A stretch of 64,000 nt of DNA. Source: Neospora caninum Liverpool. Lineage: Eukaryota; Apicomplexa; Conoidasida; Eucoccidiorida; Sarcocystidae. Where the stretch lies: the NCBI RefSeq assembly GCF_000208865.1, contig NC_018395.1, positions 1,085,920-1,149,919 of the forward strand, in the 5' to 3' direction. The position numbers were made by a program, and so were the translations under genes. Positions 21,955 to 32,487 of the stretch are shown here, one piece after another. The stretch's first letter is position 1, and each line of letters starts with the position of its first letter. The notes beneath the pieces are model-generated. The model made no database searches. It saw nothing but the letters and a program-made list of their open reading frames with translations, and was not told where the DNA came from.

Positions 21955-24900
21955 CCTCGAAACGCAGAGAACGACTGGGACGAACGAGCCCAGAAAGCGT
22001 GACGGGACGCGACGACGGCTTTTACCGTATAGACCAAGAAAGGGAAGTGGGAGATACACCCAGAGGAGAAAGGAGAGAAAGGAGAGGGAGGGAAAGACCG
22101 AGCCAGAGAAGAGGAATAAAGGAGAGGAATCTTTGAACGGAGACGGAAGGCGACACAGGAGCGAGGGCGTTATATTTGGTGACGTTGACCGGATGGAAAG
22201 AGCGCGCGAGACTCCGGGCGAAAGAACCCGCGGACTTCGAGTGTACGCGTGTGTTGTGACGAAGGCAGGAGCTTCGGGTTTGTCCGGTCGACCATGCAGT
22301 TGGGCGGTGTGTGTCGCTTCAGACTCGCGGGTCCCTTTCAGAGCAGCGGGCGGCGAAAACGGAGCGTTTCGAACGGGAGGCAAACCGCCTGCGTTGCGCA
22401 ATCAGACGTCAAGTCGACGCGGTCGGCTTCCTCTGTGCAGTTCCCCTTTCCCCTGACTGCCCCGTCTTTCCAGCATTTTTGCTACTGCGGTTCCCTCCTT
22501 TCGCCGATGCCAACTTGCGCGTCGAGCGACTCCAGAAACTGCGTGGTCCTCGCGAGCGCACTCGCCGTCAGGTTCCACTGAGGAAGCGGAACCACGGCCT
22601 TTCGGTATTATCGGCAAACAAAGGCGTGCCGACCAGAGCTCCCCGTCAGCCCCCGGGTGTATAGACACCCCAGCTGGTTCGGAATCAACTCCGAGAAGCG
22701 ACTGAATTCATACGTTTTCCACGCAGCGAGCACGAGTGCGTTCATCTCCCCTTTTTTATTCACATCCCGTGGCTACGTTGCATCCACGTCAACGTGCACG
22801 ACAGAAGCAGCGACGGTCCACCTTTCCTTGCGCGGGGAAAAGCAGCCGCAATCGCCGTGCAGAAAAAGCTGAAACGGATGCGTCGAGGGTACACAGCTAC
22901 GAACAGGCGACCACCTCAGTTTTCAGAGCGAAGTCTTTCCTTCCGCTTGAAGGGAGAAAACAACGCGTGCCGTGCCCCCGCCCGTGCGACTCCCCGTCCT
23001 TTCTCAGCACGAATTAAATGTGAGTTGCACGCGCGGCAGTCTCTCTAGGCGGCGTGCTGCGGAGTGGCGCATTCGGGCCGGGAGCGCCTAAGCAATTCGT
23101 TTATCTGAAACATGACAGTCCCCAGTAAACACCGAAACGGACTTGAAGAGAAACGCCTCGGTGTTGGTGCACGCCCGCGCGCCGTTCGGTTCGCCTCCTC
23201 GAGGACGCGGAACGTGAGGCGCTGAAACGAAAAGCGTTCTCTTGGAAAAGGGACAGGTATGTCGCGAAACGCAAAGAAACACCGGCGCGTTCTTTACTCG
23301 TTCCTGGAGCGAACCGCAGACGGTGCCGTCGACGCAACGCGAGGGGGGCGGGGCTGTCCGACGACTGGCGGCGCGCTACGGCTGCCAAAGCTCGGCGCGA
23401 GAGTGAGGAAAACGGACTTGTTCCACTCTCAGAAACGAAGCGGAGAGAGGAGGAAACAAAGCATGAGAATTTCCGTCTCACCGACCGGCATTCCCGCCGT
23501 GTGTGTGGAATCGCTGGAATCGCTGCGCTGCGAGTTTGACGGCATCGCCAAAGACAGGGGGGAAACGACATGAAAAGGACAAAAGGCGAAAACGAAACGA
23601 TCGTTCCTGCACTCCTCTCTCTCCGAAGGGTTCATCTCCCGAGCTTGGTTTCCCGTAGCGCCTCCTCGAACGTTCAGACAAGACCGAATTTCCCGTCGCC
23701 CGTCCCCAGCACAGGACTCGCGCCGTTTTCGCTCGACCTGCATGCGCGAGGCTTGAGAACCACACGCGTGGCGAGTTTGACACCTTTCCCCTCTTTTCTC
23801 TCAGGAGCAAACGAAAAGGGGATTCTCCGTGGCGCTGACTTCCCCTGTTTGACCGTTTCCCTGTCTCCAAGAAAGGCGTGCCTCGGAAAGACACCGTGAA
23901 ACCGCCGCTTTTCCGCAACCGATCGATCGGCGTCAACCCTCTCTGCACGAGGATTGCAAAGTCGGACAAGATTCGCCTCTCGGCTTGAGCGCAAAAACGC
24001 CTCGACAGCCCCGGAATCTCGCCCGCCTCGTCGGCGGCTCCTCTCTGGCAGTTCAGTTCTCATGCACTTGTCTATTTGCGTCGTATACGTACGTTTGCAT
24101 GCGCACGTCGACACAGATTTTTCCTGGATGTTTGCGCGTGAAAACAGGTGTACGTGCCCAGGCCCGCCGCTCATGACGAGTCGCGTGTCCAGGTCTGCTG
24201 CGTGTGTCTCTCGAGTGAGGTCGCGCCTTTTGAAACTTGGATGAAAGAAAGATTCGTGAGATGCCTCTTTTGACGCGCACGCGCGAGGTGTTCGCGCCTT
24301 TCCGCGGCTTTTCAGCTCTGCACGCTCGCCCGTGGTTCGATTCTGCTCCGGCAACGCCCCGAAGATTCATCGGGGCGCTTTCTGGAGTCTAGACAGCCCT
24401 CCAGGCGCGCGTTTTTCAAGGCCGCCTCCCGCCTCTCCGTTTCCTGTTTTGCGCTGCAAATCACGACTTTTTTGCGGACCGAGCTACGCGCCGTACGCGG
24501 GGCCGCGTTTCTTCCCTGTGTGGTGTGCCGTTTGCGGCGGCGCCTTTATGGGAGTGATTCGGCGGACGGAAGCCGAACAGCACGCGAACTCCCGGCCTTT
24601 CCCCAGCTGCTCTGTCGCTGCACATGTTTCACCGCTGGACGCTCGATGCTTCCTGTTCTCCGGCTTTTGTCGAACTCCCGCGGGCGCCCCGTCTATTCTT
24701 TTTTGACCAGAAAGGGTTGACGCACCGCCCCTCACGCAGACGTCCCACCGCAGCTTCAGGCACCGGACAGACTCCGGCGCTGCGACGGCGATTCCAAATC
24801 TGTAGGCTCTTTTCCTACGTACTCTTCTGCGGCCCTACACAGGCATATGTACGGATCTCACGCTGATCTGGATAAACCCGTATGCATATATATATATATA

Positions 24901-25116
24901 TATATATATGCTTGGCCTCGGATGTGCATATTGGCTCGTAAAAGACGAGTGTCGAGATTAGCAAACACTCGAGGAGAAGATTAGAGCTGTGGCGTCCACA
25001 GATCCACAGGCTGAGTTTACTGGGTGTATGTTTGTGTCTGTGTTGATTTGAGCGTGTGCGGGGAACTTTTTGCGTCTTTCTCGGAGTTGTTTTTCGCAAG
25101 TGCTCGTCTCGAAAGG
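21955..25116. other. divergent intergenic region
   Basis: About 3.2 kb between the TFIIE-alpha start (-) and the start of the 203-residue protein gene (+), so it should carry both promoters and 5' UTRs. Open frames here look like chance products of GC-rich DNA. A TA microsatellite lies at about 24884-24909. Confidence 0.5.
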
Positions 25117-26606
25117 ATGCAAAGCGGCGAGGAAGCGGTTCTGAGTTTCAGTTCGTCCACGAACGCGCTGCCGGCTCCGCATGCGCTACCAGTCCCCGTG
25201 AGTCTGACGCGGGGACGAGGCGCGTCGCCTTCGGAGGGAGACCGAGACTCAGGAAGCGAAGCGCGTTGCCAAGAAGAAGCAAGCGACTTCCCAGGCGCCT
25301 CAGGGAACTGGAACCCGTACAACCTCGTGGCTCTGGAAAAGCCGGAAGGTGCGTTTTCTCACAGTGTCCGGCGCAAATCTCGCACGCTTCTTGGGACGCC
25401 GAGTGTCGGCCCCCACCTCATACGCACGGAATCAAGGAACACCAGTCCTTCTCATTCGCAAATGGGGATGTTTTGACACAGCGATAGCTTTTGCTGAACT
25501 CGCGTTATCGTCATAGAGAGGGGTATATATACTCTGACTTCACACAATGCACATGCACTGCGAGGGCCAGCAGAGGTCGGTGTGCCTCGTTCCCGCTTCG
25601 CTTCCTCTCTTTCCCTTTCCTCTGCGTCGTTCCGACCTGTCTTTGCCTCGGAACTTATTCGATTTTGCGGCCTCTTGGTCAGCGTCTCTCGAACCCAGAG
25701 AGGTGTTGAGACTAGTCTTGCCTCACGACCTCGGCGAATACGTACCCATGTCACACACAACGATACATTATTAGAAACGCATGTATATATATATATATAT
25801 ATATGTGTACGCTTGCAGACGCGGTAAATCGCGTGGCCTGACGTTCCTGTTGTGGAACTGGAATGTGTGTCTGTTGTGTGAAAATCCTCAGAATGTCTAT
25901 CGATCGGCGCAGCCTTCACGGAGACGTGTCTCTCCTTTGCGGTGGATGGACGTCTGACTGCTGAACAGATTCTGTTCCTCGAACAAATCTTCAAGAAAGT
26001 GAGCGCTTCCGGAGGCACTCTGCGCTCCCCCGTGTACAGACACGCGCGTCTATGCGGAGCCACGAAAAACACTAATCTGCCGACAGGAGATACATATATA
26101 CATATATATATATATATAAGGATGTCTATGACTGCGTTTCTCCACAACGGTTGGTGCCTGTATCCCCCTTACGGCGACGAGCAGTCTACCACACAACTCT
26201 ATTAGGATAAAAGGCCGTGTTTGTGGTTTTTGTGTGGGTGTCGAGTGTGGATTGTTTGTGGGGCCGACGTTCCACGAGGCAAGGCTTTCCTTTCAGTGGG
26301 GCGAGCCTCGCGCGTTCGTCTTTTTCTGCTCAGGCAGTGGCGACGCACTTGACGGACTGTGTCCGATCGAGCAGCGCCGCGGCGCCTGGCCAGCTGCGCC
26401 GGGCGTCGGCGAAGAAGTTGCCCTCGACCGGCAGCCGCGCGTGGGCGCTCAAAGGGACTTGTCTTTCTTTCAAGCGCGAGGGGGAAGCGACGCGCATGAT
26501 CCTCGAAAACGCCTCGCTGAACATCAAGGGGTTGTTTCTCCCGTGCAAACGCCTCTGTCTCGTCGACCTCGCCGGCCGACAAAGCAAAAAACGAAGGCTT
26601 CTTTAA
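25117..26606 (+). CDS. hypothetical protein, 203 aa, three exons
   Basis: Exons 25117-25348, 25892-25998 and 26334-26606; GT-AG junctions, phases 1 and 0, 612 nt in total. The start is the first ATG of the open frame (MQSGEEAVL). Residues 1-60 are Ser/Pro-rich. Residues 61-115 are conserved-looking and mixed alpha/beta (GNWNPYNLVALEKPEE, AAFTETCLSFAVDGRLTAEQ, ILFLEQIFKK). The rest contains LKGTCLSFKREGEATRMILE and ends in the basic tail GRQSKKRRLL, which could be a nuclear signal. No signal peptide or membrane segment. I do not recognise the family. The three-exon frame continuity and the stop shortly before the gap make it a credible gene. Both introns carry a TA microsatellite (25782-25804 and 26092-26118). 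Confidence 0.65.
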
Positions 26607-26649
26607 TGCCAAATCCACAAACCGAAAAACTTGAGAGGCGGCAAGCTTT

Positions 26650-26749
26650 NNNNNNNNNNNNNNNNNNNNNNNNNNNNNNNNNNNNNNNNNNNNNNNNNNN
26701 NNNNNNNNNNNNNNNNNNNNNNNNNNNNNNNNNNNNNNNNNNNNNNNNN
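26650..26749. other. 100-base assembly gap (N)
   Basis: Exactly 100 N, followed at once by a run of C and then TA repeats. This is a scaffolding placeholder, so its true length is unknown. Confidence 1.
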
Positions 26750-28160
26750 CCCCCCCCACCCGCACTCATATATATATATATATATATATAGTAGATATAT
26801 ATATAGGTTACAGTCTGTGTGTGTGTGTCGAGTTGGAGGGATGTGTTCTCAAGCAGAAGGCTGTTCACGAAGAGAACGACAGCGATACCAGCAACGTCGG
26901 GTCTATGCAGAGAGACGTCCTTCGCTCTACTTCCGTGGAGGTTCAGCGCGCTTTTCCATGTAGACGCATAAGCCAGGCTGCTTCGAGATTCAGCGTAAAG
27001 CTGCGGAGCGCTCTAGGAAACACCTCAGACAGTGGGCCAGCTGGAGATCTCCAGCGCCCTGACGCATCTTGAGATGCCTTTGAGATCCAGAGCGGTCCTC
27101 GCGATCTCGGCAAAAAGCGGTGCTCATTTGGCAGCACGGTCGCTGCTGAACGCATCGCTGACGTAGATCGGAGCCTCTCTCTGGAAGCGAAGTTCCCTCT
27201 TTCTTCCCTACCTTCTTCCGCAAACCTCCAGATGTGAATACACACACATGTTATTTATATATATATATAAATATAAGTGCACCTAAGTTTAAACACATCT
27301 AGAGAGACGCGTAAGCCAGGAAGCACATGGGTGAGGTCGAAAAAGGTGGCGGTTTCATTACCAGGCTTTCGAGCCGGTTGCGTGCCCCTTGCGGAGACAC
27401 GTTTCTTCTGCGGCGCGTCGGGCGAAAATGCGAGCTTTCTCGCTAGGCAGGGAAATGCAGAAAGCGAGACGCGCATCCGGTTTCCTTTCAGAAGTGTGCG
27501 AACGGCACCTGGTGAGTAGCTAGGGAGGTGAATAGTTGACCACACAAGACATCCGGAGCTCTTGGTCCACTTGTTACAAAGAGCCTTCCCACGCACCGCC
27601 GGCGGCGAAACTCGAGAGCGAAAGCCCCGACGTGTGGAGAGCGGGTTTAGGGGTGCGCTTCTCTGAGGCAGTGCGCGCCTCGCTGCACGTAAAGATGGAG
27701 CGTCAGCCGACGGGAGTCGACCTCGGTACCTGGAGACGGAAAGTTCTTTTCACGCGCACATTCGCAGCCGAGAAGAGTAGGTCGCCGCTTTTCAGCTTCG
27801 AACGGCGCACACACACAGACCGGGACAACAAAAAAATAGGTTTTCCCGCACATCTCTGCGTGGCTCAAGCGCATGGGTTGCTGTGCAAGGATCACGATAT
27901 TCACTTTGGTAAGTTCTTTGTGTTCATCTGTTCAGAACACTCTGGTCGGATCTTTTCGCCTTGGTGAGCGGGTCTGTTTCAGATACTCATCTGCGAAGCG
28001 TCTCTGTTCTTTTTCCTCGACGCGCGCCCCCTCGGGGTATCGCGCGCGTGCGTGCGATGCCAAGGCTTTCCACTCAAAATCAGGTTTTTGAGACGCATTT
28101 CCTCAAAAAAAGTGCTTACAGACACATCACCTGCCAGAGACGCGTCCCGTCCGCGTTGCC
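26750..28160. other. convergent intergenic region after the gap
   Basis: Starts with poly-C and a TA microsatellite (about 26766-26805); another short TA run lies at 27250-27272. It lies between the 203-residue protein gene (+) and ARV1 (-), which converge. Open frames are short and without recognisable protein. Part of it may be 3' UTR. Confidence 0.5.
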
Positions 28161-30710
28161 CTACGTGACGAGGTCGAGCACAAACGACATCGCCCACTGA
28201 GCGTCTCGAGAGAGGAGCGCGAGGGAGCTCTGATGGGTCAGAGCCCCGCCGTAGAGACTGGGCGTGAGAATGCCAAAGGCAGGAAACTTAAGAGGCGGCA
28301 AAAGCAGGATCTGCGCGAGACGCGCGAGCGCCTTCGCCCCCACTGCGCCTAAGACGATGAGACACGACGCGACGGGGTGGGCGCCGTTCAAGAAGACGCT
28401 CACGGCGACGACGTTTGAGGAGAGTGTGAAGAAGGAGACGAAATACTGGAGATGGAGGTTCTCTTCCCACGCCATCATCAACAACGTCGCCATTTTCCCA
28501 AACATGGACACAATCAGGGCGGCCGCGAGATAGTTGTACTTCACAATCACGGCTCTGTCGTGAACCTCTCGCGCCACTCGCCCGGCCTTCACGCCTCTTC
28601 CGCGCGCAATAAACGTCACGCGCAGCGCGCGCCGGCCGTCGGCGGTCGCGGCCGCTCCGTCTGAAGCGTGCGTTTTCCCGTCGGATGCCTGCGCGGCTTC
28701 TTCCAAAAGGCGAACTCGCCCCGGCGCGGCGCTTCCGAACGCCTCCTCGCGCTCGGCGTGCCCGTCTCTTAGTACGTACGACACCGCGTCTTTCGTCTTT
28801 TTCTCTCGCGCCGCATGCAGCTTCTGTGACTCTCGCGCGGACGAACGCGCATCGATGTGCCACTGCGGGTCTTTTTCCTGGCCAGCCGTCTGGCTGTCGC
28901 GTCCGGAAGCCGTCGCAAAGGCGCCCGGCGCCGCACTGGAAGCAGCGCGGGTCCACCAGCGGCCCACGAGCCTCTGCTCCCCGTCGTCGGCCGTTCCCGT
29001 TCCAACACACAGCGCATGCACCCACGGGGCTGAGGCCTCGATGGTGTTGAGCAGAGCAACCCACAAGGGCCTTGCGAACGCGTCCACGGCGCAGAGGCAG
29101 GAGCGCGCGCCGCCGTTCCGCGCCCCTTTTCGAGCGCTCGCCTTCCAGTCTCGAGAGCCACCCGAGACCCGCCGTCCAGGCCGCCCGCCTTCGGCCCTGC
29201 GCGCGGCGTCCTCCCACCCGCGGTAGACGTGTGAGCCGTAGTGCCACCGAACGAAGAGCCAGGTGAAAACAATCGCAGAAAAGAGATAGACGAAGAAGTC
29301 CAGCGTGCACTGCGCGATGATGAAGACCTGAAGATCCCAGGCAGCCAAGGGGCTGCTTTGCAGCAGCCACCGCAGCACGTCTGCATGCACGTCGGCCTGC
29401 GACACGGGACCGTCGCTTCCTGGGCTGCGCTCGCGGGGCAGCGAGGGGGTTGTGCTCTCAGCTTCGCTGTCCCACTGCAGGGCTGGCGGGCAGAGAGGCA
29501 TGTTTCGGCTGTCGTCGCCCAGGCAAAGGGAGGCCGCTGGAGGAGCGGCAAACAAGACGTGCGGGGCAGCGATCGCCTCTACAGAAGGCGCGCGCCTCCC
29601 GCCTCCCGCTAAAAGCGATTTCTCTGTGTGAAGGCCGACGCGCCTCTCGGCGGGGGGCGCGAGAGCCCCCGGAGGCAGCACATGCCACTCTGACGGCAGC
29701 GGCCGCTGTGCACGCGCGGACAGCGCGTCTGACGTCCGGAGCAAGTGGAGTGGAGCGAGCGAGCAGAGCCGGGAGCGGTCTCTCCCGGACGAAAAGAGAC
29801 TGAAGGCGACAAAGGTCGCGACCCCGACGCCGAGATAAAAGGGCGAGCACCAGAACGGGCGCCTCTTTCTGCGTCGGGTCCGGCGCGAAAGGTCCGGCGA
29901 CGCGCTGGACGGCTCGGCGTCCACAGACCCGGACACGTTTTCAGAGGCAAAGCTGCGCCTCCAGCGGCGACGTCCACGTCCCACCGAGACGCTGTCTCCC
30001 GTTTCGTAGTCCAGCGGAGAAAGAGCTCCGGTAAACACAGAGAGCGACGAGGTCCGCCAGAGAGCTTCGCCCTCGGCCTGCTCGCCTTTCCCCGACCGTA
30101 CCGCGAAGGACGCCGCGGGTCCTGCGTGGCCTTCGCGCCCCGGATCCCCGAGACTCAGTTCTTGGCAGGAAACGCGGGCGGTATCCCGCTCGGCAGGCAA
30201 ACACGGCCGCCCGGCCTCCTGAGAGCTGCGACGGAACACGACCTGGCGTTGAGCCGCTGCTGGGTCTGGTAGCTCCTCTGCAGCCAGAGACCACGGTTTC
30301 TCACCAGAAGTCGGTCCCACGCCTCGGGGTGGCGGCCGCTCTCCGCGGGAGGCGTCGTCCTGGGCAGCAGTCCGTTCTTTGGCGTGCTGGAAGTACACTC
30401 CAGCCAAGCTCGCGTGCAGGAGGAACCAGCGCGTGTAGGTGTCAAAGAGGATGCAGACGACGGCGAAATTGCGCACGGAGGGAGGGACGCCGGTCTCCGC
30501 GTACGGCAGGCGGTTGAAGATGAGGTGGCGGTACGCCTGCGGTTTGTGAAGCAGCAAGTCGATGAAAATCAGGAGGACCTCGTACTCGACGTACTTGTCA
30601 GCGGTCTTGCCGCACGCGGCACATCGCGTCAGGCGAATGTTTTGGAAGTGAGGTGGGAAGCGCCGACATGTCGACGAGAGGGGAACCGAACACTCCACAC
30701 ATACCACCAT
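28161..30710 (-). CDS. ARV1: ARV1-family lipid homeostasis protein with large insertion
   Basis: ARV1 proteins are ER membrane proteins needed for sterol and GPI-precursor trafficking. A single exon of 849 codons runs from ATG 30710 to TAG 28161. The N-terminal ARV1 homology domain is clear: VVCVECSVPLSSTCRRFPP with a CxxC-type zinc pair, IRLTRCAACGKTADKYVEYE with the second pair, then LLIFIDLLLHKPQAYRHLIF. A membrane-like segment FAVVCILFDTYTRWFLLHAS follows. About 500 low-complexity residues then intervene. Within them are a short hydrophobic stretch (FYLGVGVATFVAFSLFSSG) and a longer one, VFIIAQCTLDFFVYLFSAIV. The C-terminus resumes family-like membrane segments (YFVSFFTLSSNVVAVSVFLN, VASCLIVLGAVGAKALARLA) and ends QWAMSFVLDLVT. 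ARV1 proteins are usually about 220-350 residues, so most of the length is insertion. Confidence 0.85.
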   Translation of the reverse strand: MVVCVECSVPLSSTCRRFPPHFQNIRLTRCAACGKTADKYVEYEVLLIFIDLLLHKPQAYRHLIFNRLPYAETGVPPSVRNFAVVCILFDTYTRWFLLHASLAGVYFQHAKERTAAQDDASRGERPPPRGVGPTSGEKPWSLAAEELPDPAAAQRQVVFRRSSQEAGRPCLPAERDTARVSCQELSLGDPGREGHAGPAASFAVRSGKGEQAEGEALWRTSSLSVFTGALSPLDYETGDSVSVGRGRRRWRRSFASENVSGSVDAEPSSASPDLSRRTRRRKRRPFWCSPFYLGVGVATFVAFSLFSSGRDRSRLCSLAPLHLLRTSDALSARAQRPLPSEWHVLPPGALAPPAERRVGLHTEKSLLAGGGRRAPSVEAIAAPHVLFAAPPAASLCLGDDSRNMPLCPPALQWDSEAESTTPSLPRERSPGSDGPVSQADVHADVLRWLLQSSPLAAWDLQVFIIAQCTLDFFVYLFSAIVFTWLFVRWHYGSHVYRGWEDAARRAEGGRPGRRVSGGSRDWKASARKGARNGGARSCLCAVDAFARPLWVALLNTIEASAPWVHALCVGTGTADDGEQRLVGRWWTRAASSAAPGAFATASGRDSQTAGQEKDPQWHIDARSSARESQKLHAAREKKTKDAVSYVLRDGHAEREEAFGSAAPGRVRLLEEAAQASDGKTHASDGAAATADGRRALRVTFIARGRGVKAGRVAREVHDRAVIVKYNYLAAALIVSMFGKMATLLMMAWEENLHLQYFVSFFTLSSNVVAVSVFLNGAHPVASCLIVLGAVGAKALARLAQILLLPPLKFPAFGILTPSLYGGALTHQSSLALLSRDAQWAMSFVLDLVT

Positions 30711-32487
30711 AATTGACGCGCGGGAGTACAGGCGCGAGGCGGGCACAGACGAGGCAGAACGGGGACGAGACCCAAGCTCTCTCGTCCAGTAGCATCTCGA
30801 GACAGAAACGGACGGACTGCGGATTCTTCAACGGCGACGAGGGAGAGCGAGACTTCACGCCTTTTTTTCTCGCTCTTTCGCCGGGCCACCACACAGACAC
30901 GTGGTGGCGCGGAGGGGCAACGGACACAACCGGGCGGTTTGGGACGAAGACGCAGTCCAAGAGCTTGCAAACGGAAAGGAGTGAGGAAGCGAACGACGGG
31001 GAAAAGGAGGAAATCGCTGCACAAAAAAAACAGGGGAAACGCGGAACCCTTTACGACTACAGAGAGCCGGTGCTTGGGCAGTGTGACACCTGCCGCTGAA
31101 GAAGACTGCGATACACCATTGGTTAGAGCAGAAATTTAGGGACGGGCGGAAAACAGCGACCGAAACGAAGGAATCTTCTTCAGGGGAGAAAAGACCTGTT
31201 TTCACGGCATCGGCCGTCTAGAAGCACAGAGAAAAAGTGAAGACCACAAACAGCCCCCGCCAGACACCGGCCGACAGGCGAGGCGACTCACCTACGTGCG
31301 AAGTGTACAGACACCGACCGTCACTGACGTTAAAGCGCAGCTAAGGGAAATGAAGAGTCTGCTAAAGTGTTCAGACGTCCGTTGGACAGTTGTGGATCCA
31401 TTTGTGTCCTTCTTCCACCGCTGCCGACTGGCCGCCCTGCTCCTGGCGTGTGCATGCTCATCAGGGACACACGATGTTTTCGATCGGGGAAAATGTGCCG
31501 GGCTGCTACGCTGCATCGACAGGATCAGCGGAGGCGCGCATGCATCGATACGTACCGGGGGTGACGATCGCGATCTTCGGTTCTGGTCGGTAAGTTTTGT
31601 TCCGGACACAATCCGCCGCCCGGCGTTGACTTTCCTCAGCCGGGAACGTCGTGAAACGCAAGCGATAAAGTGCCCATAAAAACCCGTACGGCTCAGGGCG
31701 CCTTTGGTGGCGCCGACTGACTCAACATCCGCTTCCAATCTCGTAAAACAAAGAGATCGCGCCGCCCGCCCAGAGGAGGATCGAATCGCACATGCAGCAA
31801 ATCCATCTTCGTTTCAACTCTGCCTTGCTGCCAGGTCCTATTCCATGTCGTCTCGGGCCTGTCTTTCGTAAGGTTCTCCCGAGGGTGCAAGTCGCTTGCC
31901 GCCTCGCTCGCTGCCTCCGTCATCGCCGCCAGCCTTGTGTACACTGTCCCAGACCGTCCCCTTCCTTCGAAATCGACCTCGCGTTGGCGCAACCTTCATG
32001 TCTTCCGGTCTGGTTTAGGGTTCCATCTCTTCTGTTTGTCATTCGAATTCAGTCTCTCGTCCTTCGGACCGTGTTTTCCCGGCCTGCCGAGCAACTCACT
32101 GCGCCGAGCGTTTTTTCGCTTCGGGGGTTGGTGAGGTTCAAGAGCTAAGAGGATACGAATGTCTCTGTGCTTTATCCCTTGTGGCCACGCCGGTTTCTTC
32201 TCTCGTCGTTTTTGGAACCCAACACGTCTAGCGAGGTGGGAGTGTGTGAAGAGAGTAGCTCGCCTGTTGCGTAAACCAGTCATACAAGATTCTGATGATA
32301 GGAGGGCAACCTGCGCACTCCTGGACCTTCGTTCGTGTTTTTTTTTCCATTCTCCGTACCCGTCCATCTGAACTGGCTCTCTCACGATGGACTAGATTTT
32401 CCGTCTCACTTCCCGCCTGGTACGCCTGCGAACGGGCTCTATTGTCTCTGTCCTTGTCTCCGTTCTGCTGTCTCAAGTTCACACACC
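30711..32487. other. divergent promoter region of ARV1 and RRP41
   Basis: 1.8 kb between two divergent start codons. It should hold both promoters and 5' UTRs. No coding sequence is supported. Confidence 0.55.

Noticed and set aside
23674..24354. 226-codon minus-strand open frame
   Set aside because: No recognisable motif, low-quality composition and no splice partners; it lies in a divergent promoter region.
28288..29551. Long open frames overlapping ARV1 on both strands
   Set aside because: Shadows of the GC-rich ARV1 insertion; the ARV1 frame has the conserved domains at both ends.
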